The position numbers were made by a program, and so were the translations under genes. Source: Pseudomonas subflava (GTDB lineage: Bacteria > Pseudomonadota > Gammaproteobacteria > Pseudomonadales > Pseudomonadaceae). Taken from it: a DNA stretch of 64,000 bases. Below, in pieces: positions 25,918 to 39,255 of this stretch. Within the stretch, counting starts at the first letter, position 1, and each line of letters begins with the position of its first letter. The stretch covers positions 62,001 through 126,000 of the forward strand of contig NZ_JAMXBF010000006.1 in the NCBI RefSeq assembly GCF_023823685.1, given 5' to 3'. The notes beneath the pieces were generated by a model. The model was given only the letters and a program-made list of their open reading frames with translations. It had not been told where the DNA came from and ran no database searches.

Positions 25918-27171
25918 TCACTCGCTGCGGGTGCGCGGCGCCTGGCCCAGGCGATACTGGTTGTCGCCGCTGCGCTTGGCCTCGTACATGGCCTGGTCGG
26001 CGATATGGATCAGCCGGTCCATGTTCGTTGCGTGCTCGGGGAACAGGGCGATCCCCAGGCTGATGCCGATCCGCTGCGCCTCGCCGTCCATCTGCACCGG
26101 CGGGCTCAGCGCCGCCAGCAGCTTGTCGGCGATGGCCTGGCCTTCTTCCTCGGGCGAGCGCTCGGCTGACAGCCCTTCCAGCACCGCGACGAACTCGTCG
26201 CCACCCAGCCGCGCCACGCAATCCGAGCCGCGCAGCGTGGTGCGCAGGCGTTCGGCGGTGGCCATCAGCACCTGATCGCCGGCGCGGTGGCCGAGCTGGT
26301 CGTTGATCGTCTTGAAGTCGTTGAGGTCGATGAACACCAGCGCCACCCGCGTCCGCCCGCGGCGCGCGCGCTCCAGGGCGCCGGCGAGGCGCTCCTCGAA
26401 CACCAGGCGATTGGGCAGGCCGGTCAGCGGGTCGTGATGGGCCAGGCGGTGCATCTGGCTGGCCCAGGCCTTTTCCTCGGTGATGTCGCGGACCACGCCC
26501 ATCATCTTCACCGGCGTGCCGTCCTCGTCCTTCACCACGTTGCCGGTCTCGCGCAGCCAGCGCACCGTGCCGTCCGGCCAGACCACCCGGTATTCCTCGT
26601 CATGGTTCTCGCCGGTGGCGATGCAGCGCAGCTCGCCGGCGCGCACGTGCTCGCGGTCGTCCGGGTGCACGCTGCGGCAGAACAGCTCGTAGCTGGGCGT
26701 GACCGCGCCGACCGCGTGGCCGAACATGGCGTAGATGGCTTCGGACCAGTACAGGCGGTTGGTGTCGATGTCCCAGTCCCAGGTGCCGATGCGGGCGAAA
26801 TACTGGCTGCGCTGGAAGCGTTCGGCGTCGCTCTGCGCAGGGCGCAGCAACAGGTAGTCGCCGACACGCTGCAGCCGCACGGCGCGCTGCAGGCCGTCTT
26901 CGCCCCTGGCCAGCGCGTTTTCCTGGGTGTTCTCCAGCAGCGGCAGCCAGCGCTCCAGGGCCTCGCCGCGCAGGTCGCGCCCGGCGCAGCCGAGCAGCTC
27001 GGCGGCGGCCGGATTGTGCCAGCGCACCCGCTCCTGGCCGTCCAGGCGCAGCACGCCCTGGTCCAGCTGCTGCAGCAGTTGGTCCAGCTGGCGCAGCCGC
27101 TGACGGTGCCGCAGCAGGAACAGCGCGGCGACGGGCAGGACACAGGCGAGTATCAGCAGCAGCGGGAGCAA
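25918..27171 (-). CDS. PAS-GGDEF diguanylate cyclase
   Basis: 417 aa. N-terminal membrane helix, a first PAS-like region (about 25-110), a second PAS (about 115-240, RIGTWDWDIDTNRLYWSEAI) and a GGDEF domain (about 250-405). The active site GGDEF is intact and preceded by an RGSD inhibitory site five residues upstream, so product-inhibited c-di-GMP synthesis is expected. The start is TTG; an in-frame stop lies 33-36 bp upstream, and no ATG exists before the second PAS. The signal sensed is unknown. Confidence 0.9.
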   Translation of the reverse strand: MLPLLLILACVLPVAALFLLRHRQRLRQLDQLLQQLDQGVLRLDGQERVRWHNPAAAELLGCAGRDLRGEALERWLPLLENTQENALARGEDGLQRAVRLQRVGDYLLLRPAQSDAERFQRSQYFARIGTWDWDIDTNRLYWSEAIYAMFGHAVGAVTPSYELFCRSVHPDDREHVRAGELRCIATGENHDEEYRVVWPDGTVRWLRETGNVVKDEDGTPVKMMGVVRDITEEKAWASQMHRLAHHDPLTGLPNRLVFEERLAGALERARRGRTRVALVFIDLNDFKTINDQLGHRAGDQVLMATAERLRTTLRGSDCVARLGGDEFVAVLEGLSAERSPEEEGQAIADKLLAALSPPVQMDGEAQRIGISLGIALFPEHATNMDRLIHIADQAMYEAKRSGDNQYRLGQAPRTRSE

Positions 27172-27300
27172 GGCGCGAGCACCGGGTCGGCTGGAAAGCG
27201 CGCATTATCGGGGTCGCACCCGGCTGGCGACAATCAGGGGAAACGCCGGGGGGCTTGCAGCGGTCTCAACTGAGAGACCCGCAAACCAGGAGTAACAACA

Positions 27301-27387
27301 ATGCTGAAGTTTCTCGGAGGCACCGTCGGCATCATCTTCATCATCGGCCTGATCGTGGTGATCGGACTGTTCCAGCTGATTTTCTGA
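27301..27387 (+). CDS. Very small hydrophobic membrane peptide
   Basis: 28 aa, MLKFLGGTVGIIFIIGLIVV then IGLFQLIF: one uninterrupted transmembrane helix. AGGAG lies 7 bases before the ATG, and a strong terminator starts 6 bp after the stop, so it looks like a complete one-gene transcription unit. Function unknown; peptides of this kind often bind and modulate larger membrane proteins. Promoter expected in the 129 bp upstream, divergent from the cyclase gene. Confidence 0.65.
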   Translation: MLKFLGGTVGIIFIIGLIVVIGLFQLIF

Positions 27388-27392
27388 CCCGC

Positions 27393-27428
27393 AAAAAAAA
27401 GACCCGCTGCCAGCAGCGGGTCTTTTTT
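27393..27428. terminator. Bidirectional Rho-independent terminator
   Basis: GACCCGCTGC/GCAGCGGGTC stem flanked by eight A and six T, between the small membrane peptide (ends 27387) and convergent osmE (ends 27439). Confidence 0.92.
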
Positions 27429-27438
27429 CGTCCGGGCC

Positions 27439-27771
27439 TCAGAGGCGCCGCTTGTTGTCCTGGTGATCCTCGCAGGTCATGAAACCCTTGCCGTCGACCC
27501 GGCCGTTGGTGTCGAAGGTCACGTAGTAGGGCTGTTCCTTGCCTTCCACGTTGAGGATGTAGTTGTTGCAGGTGCCCGGGGTGACGGTGTTCTCGACCTC
27601 GGTGGAGGGCGGCCCGCCGATGGTCAGCACTTCATCCCGGGTCATGCCGTCGCGGACGTCCCGCACCAGCGGCTCGTCGTTGTAGGTCACGTAGTCGGCG
27701 GGGTTTTCCATGGTCGAGCAGCCGCTGGCCGCGGCCGCTACAGCCAGTACTGCGAGAGTTTGCTTGTACAT
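27439..27771 (-). CDS. osmE: Osmotically inducible lipoprotein OsmE
   Basis: 110 aa. Signal and lipobox AAASGC (Cys18) followed by a BamE/SmpA-like fold: LVRDVRDGMTRDEVLTIGG, then TPGTCNNYIL and GFMTCEDHQD, matching E. coli OsmE including its paired cysteines. An outer-membrane lipoprotein induced by osmotic stress; the exact role is unknown. The six-residue in-frame extension upstream is rejected in favour of MYKQTLAVL. Confidence 0.9.
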   Translation of the reverse strand: MYKQTLAVLAVAAAASGCSTMENPADYVTYNDEPLVRDVRDGMTRDEVLTIGGPPSTEVENTVTPGTCNNYILNVEGKEQPYYVTFDTNGRVDGKGFMTCEDHQDNKRRL

Positions 27772-27847
27772 GTCGTCGCTCCGTCGCATGAGCCGGACTG
27801 GCTCCTTGCAGTTGGAGCGTTGCGCTTGTGGCGGAGTTCGAGGTTTT

Positions 27848-28501
27848 TCAGCGCTTGGCCACGGTCAGCGCGATCAGCCGCGACACCACCAGCGCCAGGT
27901 ACATGACCCCGGCGAACTCCTCGATCATCACCAGCGAGCGCGCCACCGGCGTGAGCGGGATGATGTCGCCCAGGCCGACGCCGGAGAGCGTGGTGAAGCT
28001 GAGGAACAGCAGCTCCATCCAGGTGCGCGCCGCCTCGGGGTCGACGGCGGCGGTAAAGCTGCCGGGCGCCAGCAACTGGCAGAAGGTGAACAAGTGCGCG
28101 AAGGCCCAGGCCAGCACGGTGAAGGTGGCGCCGGCAGCGTACAGCTCGTCGGTGCTGGCGTGCAGATCGGCGTTCATGTAGGCGATCAGACAGACCGTCG
28201 CGTAGAAGTAGAAGACCGCCTCGAGCAGCGCGATCAGTGCCTCCAGCGGCTGGCTGGTGATCAGCATGTCGAGCAACGTCAGCAGCAAGACCACCAGGGC
28301 CAGCACGACCGCCAGCCAGGTTTCCGCGGGGCTGCGCTTGACCACGCGCAGCGCCAGCCCCAACACCAGCAGGCCGAAGGTACCGAACAGCGCGCGGCCG
28401 AATTGCGTGCTCTCCATCCAGGGATACAGCAGCACGCCAAGCAGCTGGACGAAGAGCAGGCCGGCGGAGGGGTGGCGAACGAGGTAGGTGATCGGCGACA
28501 T
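27848..28501 (-). CDS. Two-pore-helix-type ion channel protein (K+ channel-like)
   Basis: 217 aa with five or six hydrophobic helices, the last two framing a pore loop (Ion_trans_2 type). The filter segment at 170-179 reads TTLSGVGLGD where K+ channels have TVGYGD; the Gly-x-Gly-Asp geometry is kept but Tyr is Leu, so selectivity may differ. No cytoplasmic RCK or cyclic-nucleotide domain. It is first after a short gap downstream of the nucleoside kinase operon on the same strand. Confidence 0.82.
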   Translation of the reverse strand: MSPITYLVRHPSAGLLFVQLLGVLLYPWMESTQFGRALFGTFGLLVLGLALRVVKRSPAETWLAVVLALVVLLLTLLDMLITSQPLEALIALLEAVFYFYATVCLIAYMNADLHASTDELYAAGATFTVLAWAFAHLFTFCQLLAPGSFTAAVDPEAARTWMELLFLSFTTLSGVGLGDIIPLTPVARSLVMIEEFAGVMYLALVVSRLIALTVAKR

Positions 28502-28543
28502 GGGCGTCCTGCGGGTTGGAAAGTGATAGGCAGTGTAGGCGGC

Positions 28544-29065
28544 TCAGCCGAGCAACCGAGTCACCTGTTCGACCGCCCGGGCCTCGCGCTGTGCCCAGTC
28601 GCCGTCGATGTCCACCCAGGATTGGGCATGCTGCGCCAGCCAGTCGGCGCATTGGCGATGAAAACGCAGGCGCTCGGCCAGGTCGGGCTGGCAGCGCTGG
28701 CCGTCGCCTTGCCACTCCACGCCGTGTGGGGACAGCAGCAGGTGCAGGTCGTAATGCCGTGCCAGCAGCGCCGGCTCCAGCCAGGCCGGACAGTCGCCGA
28801 ACAGGGTGCGGCTCCAGAGGATGTTGCTCAGCAGATGGGTGTCGAGGATCAGCAGGGCTGGCTGCTGGGCTCGGGCGGCGTCCTCCCACTCGAGCTGGCC
28901 GCGGGCGATGGCGGAGATGTCCGCCAGGCTGGTGTCTCTGCGTTCCTGGTCGATGAAATGGCGCACGTACTCGCCCACCACCCGGCCGCCGAAGCGGCGC
29001 TGCAGGCGTTCGGCGAGAAAGGTCTTGCCGCTCGATTCGGGGCCGGTAAGGACCACCACCTTCAC
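28544..29065 (-). CDS. NadR-type nicotinamide riboside kinase / AAA ATPase
   Basis: 173 aa. Walker A GPESSGKT at 8-15, LLILDTHLLSNILWS as Walker B and switch region near 85, and RFHRQCADWL near the C-terminus match the ribosylnicotinamide kinase domain of NadR. With PnuC directly upstream it would phosphorylate imported nicotinamide riboside to NMN. The start is GTG at 29065, which overlaps the pnuC stop (GTGA). The NMN adenylyltransferase and repressor domains of enteric NadR are absent. Confidence 0.88.
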   Translation of the reverse strand: MKVVVLTGPESSGKTFLAERLQRRFGGRVVGEYVRHFIDQERRDTSLADISAIARGQLEWEDAARAQQPALLILDTHLLSNILWSRTLFGDCPAWLEPALLARHYDLHLLLSPHGVEWQGDGQRCQPDLAERLRFHRQCADWLAQHAQSWVDIDGDWAQREARAVEQVTRLLG

Positions 29066-29625
29066 GCCGGGCGCACCCGCGCCGCACGCCACTCGCGCAG
29101 GCCGAGCACGGCCAGGGCGGTGAACACGCCGTACAGTCCGGCCGTCAGCCAGTATTCCTGGAAGGCGAAGAAGCCGACGTAGAGCACATCGATCACGATC
29201 CACAGCGGCCAGCACTGCCAGCGCTTGAGCGCCATCCACAGCTGGGCGAGCAGGCTGAAGGCGGTGAGCAGGGCGTCCGGCCAGGGATAGACGGCCTCGG
29301 TGAGGCGGTCCATGGCCAGGCCCAGCAGCAATCCGACGGCCAGCGCCGCCGCCAGGCCTGTCACGATCTCGCGTCCGCCAGAGCTGCTGATCGGCCGTCG
29401 GCCACTGTCATCGACACCCTGACGCCATTGCCAACCGCCATACAGCTGCATGGCGGCGAACACCCCGTGCAGCAGCACCAGGGAATACAGGCGGGCGTCG
29501 AAGAAGAACCAGGCGTAGAGCAGCACCATCACCAGGCCGACGGGCCAGCACAGCGGGTTCTGCCGCACGGTGAGCCACACGGAGATGATGCCGAGGACGG
29601 CGGCGATGATTTCCAGGGGCGTCAT
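29062..29625 (-). CDS. pnuC: Nicotinamide riboside transporter PnuC
   Basis: 187 aa with about seven membrane helices. Conserved PnuC features: NPLCWPVGLVMVLLYAWFFF, QLYGGWQWRQG, and WPLWIVIDVLYVGFFAF near the C-terminus, where Trp and Asn residues line the pore. PnuC is a facilitator driven by intracellular phosphorylation, here supplied by the downstream kinase. The ATG overlaps the stop of the DUF6176 gene (ATGA), and its own stop overlaps the kinase start. Confidence 0.93.
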   Translation of the reverse strand: MTPLEIIAAVLGIISVWLTVRQNPLCWPVGLVMVLLYAWFFFDARLYSLVLLHGVFAAMQLYGGWQWRQGVDDSGRRPISSSGGREIVTGLAAALAVGLLLGLAMDRLTEAVYPWPDALLTAFSLLAQLWMALKRWQCWPLWIVIDVLYVGFFAFQEYWLTAGLYGVFTALAVLGLREWRAARVRPA

Positions 29626-29951
29626 CGGGTTTGCAGATCCACCAGCAGCTCGCACTCGATCATGCCGTTGCGGTCCCAGGCGTCCAGCTTGAACTGACGG
29701 TGCACGGCGTCGACTTCCAGCGTCGACTCGGCGCCGATGGCCTCGGCTCGGGCGATATCGCCGCTGCGGATATAGGCCAGCAGGTAGTGCTCGCCTGCCA
29801 GCTGCACCTGGAACCAGGACTCGACCTCGATGCCTTCGTTGCGAATGGACTCGATGGCCTGCTCCTTGAGCTGCAGGATGCGTGTTTGCCAATCGGCGAC
29901 CCTAGGGGCGGTGTCGGGTTTGAGGCAGATGAGTACGGCTTTTACGTCCAT
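29622..29951 (-). CDS. DUF6176 family protein
   Basis: 109 aa. MDVKAVLICLKPDTAPRVAD at the start, an ExxxGIEVESWFQVQLAGEHYLLAYI core and a C-terminal ELLVDLQ strand form a small ferredoxin-like fold typical of DUF6176. Function unknown. It overlaps pnuC by four bases, so it belongs to the same operon, but no link to NAD metabolism is known. Ribosome site weak (GAAG). Confidence 0.78.
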   Translation of the reverse strand: MDVKAVLICLKPDTAPRVADWQTRILQLKEQAIESIRNEGIEVESWFQVQLAGEHYLLAYIRSGDIARAEAIGAESTLEVDAVHRQFKLDAWDRNGMIECELLVDLQTR

Positions 29952-29968
29952 GGCTTCAATACGATTTT

Positions 29969-30439
29969 CTAGGCGAGCGACCACGACAAGGGGCCGCACC
30001 ACATCAAGGTGTTGCAGACGACGAGCTGGTTCGCGGCGAAACCCAGCAGCAGACCGCCCAGGCCCAGTGCGAACGCCGGGCCCGGCCCTGGCCATCTTCT
30101 GCTGAGCACCGCGCCCAGAATGACTCCCGCCGCAGCTCCCGGAAGCGAGAACAGATGCCCGAGTGCGAGGAGCCCTTCGACGCGCTGGGCATTGATAAGC
30201 GCGTAAACCGCCAGCGTGAGCAAGGCGCCGATGGTCGTGCCGGTGAGAAACCACGGCGGACACCGGCACAGCAAGCCCAGGCCGAGTGCCGCCAGGGGCA
30301 CGGCGAGGTAGTACCAGATGCCCAGGTAGAGGTGATCGCCCAGTACCAGAACGACGCACGAGAACAGGCCGGTGAGGGCGAGCGCACGTGCCAGGTCCCT
30401 CCGGGTCGATGCTTGAAAAACGCTGCTTTCCTTGGCCAT
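29969..30439 (-). CDS. Uncharacterised integral membrane protein
   Basis: 156 aa, about five hydrophobic segments with Gly/Leu-rich helices and no recognisable family motif. GGAGAAG lies 4 bases before the ATG at 30439, so I prefer this start over one 19 codons upstream that would run close to metH. It is 17 bp upstream of the DUF6176 gene and probably in the same transcript, downstream of metH. Confidence 0.7.
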   Translation of the reverse strand: MAKESSVFQASTRRDLARALALTGLFSCVVLVLGDHLYLGIWYYLAVPLAALGLGLLCRCPPWFLTGTTIGALLTLAVYALINAQRVEGLLALGHLFSLPGAAAGVILGAVLSRRWPGPGPAFALGLGGLLLGFAANQLVVCNTLMWCGPLSWSLA

Positions 30440-30485
30440 TGCTTCTCCAATCGTCGTCCATGACGGGTGTGTCAGGGGCAAGCGG

Positions 30486-34196
<3,711 letters not shown>

Positions 34197-34293
34197 GGAG
34201 ACTACCTGGGGCGAACGTGAAGAAAGGCCGTGGATGATAGCAAAGCTGCATCCTTCTCAGACGCGGAGGAGGTCTGCATGAAAATGGCTCAAG

Positions 34294-34324
34294 TTGGGCC
34301 GTTTCGCTGTCACAGCCTTACAAT
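34294..34324 (+). promoter_or_regulatory. Possible sigma-70 promoter of cti
   Basis: A TACAAT -10 box at 34319-34324 and a weak TTGGGC -35 at 34294-34299 with 19-bp spacing would give a leader of about 20 nt before the cti ATG. Low certainty because the spacing is long. Confidence 0.35.
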
Positions 34325-34350
34325 GCCCTGTCGTTGCCAAGGACCATGCC

Positions 34351-36627
34351 ATGCCCCGCCGTCTACTCGCCCCGCTGGCGCTGCTGTGCGCGCCGCTGTT
34401 CGCCGCCGAGCCGGTCTCCTACAGTCGTGACGTTCAACCGATCCTGACCCACAAGTGCGTGGCCTGCCACGCCTGCTACGACTCGCCCTGCCAGCTCAAC
34501 CTCGGCAGCGGCGAGGGCGTGCTGCGCGGTGCCAGCAAGCTGCCGGTGTACGACGGCGCACGGACCGAGGCGCAGCCGACCACGCGCCTGTACTTCGACG
34601 CCCAGGGCGAAGCGGCCTGGCGCGACAAGGGTTTTCATTCGGTGCTCGATCCGCGGGCCGACCAGGCGGCGCTGATCACCCGCATGCTGGAGCTCGGGCG
34701 CGACAACCCGCCCGAGCCCAATGCCAAGCTGCCGGCCGATCTGGACCTGTCCATCGAGCGGGACAACCAGTGCCCCTTGCCTGGCGAGTTCGAGGCCTAC
34801 GCGAAGAAGCATGCCCGTGCCGGCATGCCGTTCGCCGTCACCGGGCTCAGCGACGGCGAGTACGCCACCCTGCAGCAGTGGCTGAAGGAGGGCGCGCCGG
34901 TACAGGAGCAGGCGCTGCAGCCGTCGGCCGCCGAGCTGGAGCAGGTGAAGCAGTGGGAGACCTTCCTCAACGCGCCCGGCGCCCGCGAGAGCCTGGTCAA
35001 TCGCTGGCTGTTCGAGCATCTGTTCCTCGCCCACCTGTATTTCGAGGGCGGCGAGCCGGGGCATTTCTTCCAGCTGGTGCGCTCGCGCACGCCCAGCGGC
35101 CAGCCGATCGACCCCATCGCCACGCGCCGCCCCAACGAGGACCCCGGCAGCGACTTCTATTACCGGCTGTGGCCGATCCAGGGCGTGATAGTGCACAAGA
35201 CGCACATCACCTATCCGCTGAGCGCGGCGAAGATGGCGCGAGTGCGCGAGCTGTTCTATGCCGGCGACTGGGCGGCGAACGCCGTGCCCGGCTACGGCGC
35301 CCAGCGCCGCGCCAACCCCTTCGAGACGTTCCAGGCCATTCCGGTGCAGGCGCGCTACCAGTTCATGCTGGATAACGCCGAGTACTTCGTGCGTACCTTC
35401 ATCCGCGGCCCGGTGTGCCGCGGGCAGATCGCCACCGACGTGATCCGCGACAACTTCTGGGCGGTGTTCCAGGACCCGCGGCACGACCTCTACGTCACCG
35501 ATGCCGACTACCGCGCCAAGGCCACGCCGCTGCTGGCCATGCCCGGCCAGTTCGACGAGATCGGCGACCTGCTCGGCCTGTGGAAGGCCTATCGGGACAA
35601 GCGCAACGAATACGAGGACCTGCGCCGCGAGGCTTACGCCGACGCGCCTGCGCCGGGCTGGTCGAGCCTCTGGGCCGGCAACGACAACGCGCTGCTGTCG
35701 ATCTTCCGCCACCACGACAGCGCCATGGTGCGCAAGGGCCTGATCGGCGAGATTCCACAGACCCTGTGGCTGATGGACTATCCGCTGTTCGAGCGCACCT
35801 ACTACCAGCTGGTGGTCAACTTCGACGTGTTCGGCAACGTCGCTCACCAGGCGCAGACCCGTTTGTACTTCGACCTGATCCGCAACGGCGCCGAGCTGAA
35901 CTTCCTCCGCCTGCTGCCGCCGGAGTCGCGCCAGCTCTACCTGGACGACTGGTACCAGAACAGCGGCAAGCTGAAGATGTGGCTGGACTACACGACGGCC
36001 GATGTCGACACCGCCAGCGGCCTGAATCTGCCGGAGCGGGGCGCCAAGGGCGGGTTCGCCCAGGCCCTGCTGGCCCGTTACGCGGGTCTCAATGCGCGGC
36101 CCGATCCGATCAACCGCTGCGAAGGCGCCGATTGCTCTCGACCCGGGCTGCCGGCCGACCTCGCCGATGCCGAGCAGGCGCTGAGCCGCCTGACCGGGCG
36201 CCCGGCCGGGGGGCTCAAGGCGATCGACCAGTTGCCCGAGGCGACCCTGTTGCGCGTCGAGCTGGCCAACGGCGAGCGCGAGGTCTACAGCCTGCTGCGC
36301 AACCGCGCGCACAGCAACGTGGCCTTCATGACCGGCGAATCGCTGCGCTACCAGCCGGGACTGGACACGCTGACGGTCTACCCGGGTGTGCTGACCAGCT
36401 ATCCGAACTTCATGTTCAGCCTGCCGGCCGACGAGGTGCCGGCGTTCGTCTCGGCCCTGGAACAGGCCCGCGACCCGGCGGCGTTCGAGCAGGTGGTGCA
36501 GCGCTGGGGCATCCGCCGCAGCCACCCCGAGTTCTGGCGCTACTTCCACGACCTGTCGGCCTACATCCGCGAGACCGAACCGACGGAGGCGGGCGTGCTG
36601 GACATGAATCGCTACCAGAACCTCTGA
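34351..36627 (+). CDS. cti: Periplasmic fatty acid cis/trans isomerase
   Basis: 758 aa. Converts cis-unsaturated membrane fatty acids to trans, rigidifying membranes under solvent or heat stress. Signal peptide about 1-19 (LLAPLALLCAPLFAA) and a c-type heme site CVACH near residues 36-40 just after SRDVQPILTHK, as in all Cti proteins. The remainder is the long Cti-specific domain ending in LDMNRYQNL. AAGGACC precedes the ATG. Length is typical. Divergent from metH; terminator downstream. Confidence 0.96.
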   Translation: MPRRLLAPLALLCAPLFAAEPVSYSRDVQPILTHKCVACHACYDSPCQLNLGSGEGVLRGASKLPVYDGARTEAQPTTRLYFDAQGEAAWRDKGFHSVLDPRADQAALITRMLELGRDNPPEPNAKLPADLDLSIERDNQCPLPGEFEAYAKKHARAGMPFAVTGLSDGEYATLQQWLKEGAPVQEQALQPSAAELEQVKQWETFLNAPGARESLVNRWLFEHLFLAHLYFEGGEPGHFFQLVRSRTPSGQPIDPIATRRPNEDPGSDFYYRLWPIQGVIVHKTHITYPLSAAKMARVRELFYAGDWAANAVPGYGAQRRANPFETFQAIPVQARYQFMLDNAEYFVRTFIRGPVCRGQIATDVIRDNFWAVFQDPRHDLYVTDADYRAKATPLLAMPGQFDEIGDLLGLWKAYRDKRNEYEDLRREAYADAPAPGWSSLWAGNDNALLSIFRHHDSAMVRKGLIGEIPQTLWLMDYPLFERTYYQLVVNFDVFGNVAHQAQTRLYFDLIRNGAELNFLRLLPPESRQLYLDDWYQNSGKLKMWLDYTTADVDTASGLNLPERGAKGGFAQALLARYAGLNARPDPINRCEGADCSRPGLPADLADAEQALSRLTGRPAGGLKAIDQLPEATLLRVELANGEREVYSLLRNRAHSNVAFMTGESLRYQPGLDTLTVYPGVLTSYPNFMFSLPADEVPAFVSALEQARDPAAFEQVVQRWGIRRSHPEFWRYFHDLSAYIRETEPTEAGVLDMNRYQNL

Positions 36628-36667
36628 CTGCCGAACGCGTGCGTCCGCCGGAAGGCGGCGCATCACG

Positions 36668-36696
36668 AAAAAGCCCGCCGAGTGGCGGGCTTTTTT
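36668..36696. terminator. Bidirectional Rho-independent terminator
   Basis: AAAAAGCCCGCC/GGCGGGCTTTTT stem with a GAGT loop, between convergent cti (ends 36627) and the Tsx-like gene (ends 36713). Confidence 0.93.
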
Positions 36697-36712
36697 CTGC
36701 GCGGAGCCGGGC

Positions 36713-37501
36713 TTAGAAGTGGCCCTTGAACAGCAGGCTGATGGCGCTCTGGTCGGTGCCGCCGAGGATCTCGTCGCCGACGTAGCCGTCGTCGTCGATA
36801 CCGTACTTGTCGGTCCAGTAGTCGTACTCGACACCGACGTAGAAGCGTTTGCCCCAGCCCATGGCCTTGGCCATGTCGTACTTGATCTGCGGGTTGAAAT
36901 GCAGGTTGGCGTGGTAGCTGTCGTCGTTGTCCACCACCCAGTCCATGAAGCCGTCGATCACCAGGTCCGAATCGCCCACGGCTAGGGTGTAGCTCCAGGC
37001 CGGGGTGATCTGCCACACGCCGCTGCCGTCGCGCTTGCCATCGGTTTCGCGGTAGTAGGTGTTGAGCTGGAAGAAGTCGAAGCCGGGGACGTTCAGGTCG
37101 AGCGCCGGGCCGAGCAGGTAGGAATCGACGTCGTCCTCGCCGAACTCGTAGGTGGCGGCCAGCAGCACATCCTTGATCGGGCCGAACGACAGGTCGGCGC
37201 CGCTGAGCTTGCCGAACGACAGGCGCGGGCTGATCTCGCCGTAGAAGGTGTGGCCGTCGCCGGCGCCGTTGGTGGCCTCGGTGTTGTACTTGATGCCATC
37301 GACGAAGATGAACAGGTCACCGAAGCTCCAGCCGCTGGCGTGCTCGAAGGTCAGGGTCTGCTGCTTGGGCGGGTCGACCTTGAAGTCGATGCCGTTGAGG
37401 TAGGTCAGGCTGTTGTCCTGCCATTGCAGCAGGTCGGCGGCCAGAACCTGGCCGCTTGCGAGGGTGGCGGCCAGGCTTAGGCCGATGGCGAAGCGGGACA
37501 T
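36713..37501 (-). CDS. Nucleoside-specific outer-membrane channel (Tsx/OmpK family)
   Basis: 262 aa. Signal peptide about 1-22 (ending GQVLA-AD), alternating beta-strand pattern with many aromatic residues, ASGWSFGDLFIFVDGI near 55, and a terminal Phe in LLFKGHF as expected for an outer-membrane barrel. Tsx-family channels pass nucleosides or bases. It lies 42 bp downstream of the deaminase gene on the same strand, which fits salvage of adenine or adenosine. Confidence 0.9.
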   Translation of the reverse strand: MSRFAIGLSLAATLASGQVLAADLLQWQDNSLTYLNGIDFKVDPPKQQTLTFEHASGWSFGDLFIFVDGIKYNTEATNGAGDGHTFYGEISPRLSFGKLSGADLSFGPIKDVLLAATYEFGEDDVDSYLLGPALDLNVPGFDFFQLNTYYRETDGKRDGSGVWQITPAWSYTLAVGDSDLVIDGFMDWVVDNDDSYHANLHFNPQIKYDMAKAMGWGKRFYVGVEYDYWTDKYGIDDDGYVGDEILGGTDQSAISLLFKGHF

Positions 37502-37543
37502 CTACAACTCCGATTCTTGACTGGGTAGGCGAAAAAAAGCGCG

Positions 37544-38509
<966 letters not shown>

Positions 38510-38626
38510 CTATCGAGCGCGCATTCTAGCGGAGTCGGCGCTGGGAATTATTCCTACTAAAACACTAGGACTTTATCCGCGCGGGTCGATTGGCGTACAC
38601 TGGCGCCACGTTTGCGAGGAGTTGCC

Positions 38627-39211
38627 ATGAGCGCCATCACCATTACCGACGCGGCCCACGATTATCTGTCCGATCTGCTGAAGAAGCAGAACACCACCGG
38701 CATCGGTATTCGTGTGTTCATCACCCAGCCCGGCACGCCCTACGCGGAAACCTGCATCGCCTACTGCAAACCGGGTGAGCAGAAGCCGGAAGACACCGCC
38801 CTGGCGCTGAAGGAATTCACCGCCTGGATCGACGCCGTCAGCGAGCCCTTCCTGGAAGACGCCGTGGTCGACTACGCCACCGACCGCATGGGCGGCCAGC
38901 TGACCATCAAGGCGCCGAACGCCAAGGTGCCGATGGTCAACGAGGACAGCCCGGTCACCGAGCGCATCAATTACTACCTGCAGACCGAGATCAACCCGGG
39001 CCTGGCCAGCCATGGCGGCCAGGTGAGCCTGGTCGACGTGGTCGAAGAGGGCATCGCCGTGCTGCGTTTCGGCGGCGGCTGCCAGGGTTGCGGCCAGGCC
39101 GACTTCACTCTCAAGGAAGGCATCGAGAAGACCCTGCTGGAGCGCATTCCCGAGCTCAAGGGCGTGCGCGACGTGACCGACCACAGCAACCGCGAGAACG
39201 CCTATTACTGA
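38627..39211 (+). CDS. nfuA: Fe-S biogenesis protein NfuA
   Basis: 194 aa. An N-terminal degenerate A-type scaffold domain (about 1-95) and a C-terminal Nfu domain with the cluster-binding Cys152-x2-Cys155 in [12 protein letters not shown]. NfuA delivers 4Fe-4S clusters to apoproteins and is important under oxidative stress. GCGAGGAG precedes the ATG. Single-gene unit with a terminator about 17 bp after the stop; divergent from the deaminase gene. Confidence 0.96.
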   Translation: MSAITITDAAHDYLSDLLKKQNTTGIGIRVFITQPGTPYAETCIAYCKPGEQKPEDTALALKEFTAWIDAVSEPFLEDAVVDYATDRMGGQLTIKAPNAKVPMVNEDSPVTERINYYLQTEINPGLASHGGQVSLVDVVEEGIAVLRFGGGCQGCGQADFTLKEGIEKTLLERIPELKGVRDVTDHSNRENAYY

Positions 39212-39227
39212 GTGTTCGCGGTTCTGC

Positions 39228-39255
39228 AAAAAGGCGCCTCCGGGCGCCTTTTTTC
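39228..39255 (+). terminator. Rho-independent terminator of nfuA
   Basis: AAAAAGGCGCC/GGCGCCTTTTT stem with a TCCG loop and a run of six T. Confidence 0.93.

Noticed and set aside
34197..34350. Cobalamin riboswitch upstream of metH
   Set aside because: The divergent region is only 154 bp and shows no B12-box-like segment that I can recognise.
34278..34430. Small ORF upstream of cti with GGAGGAG before its ATG
   Set aside because: It runs into the cti coding region in another frame, has Arg/Ala-rich shadow composition, and the -10-like box for cti lies inside it.
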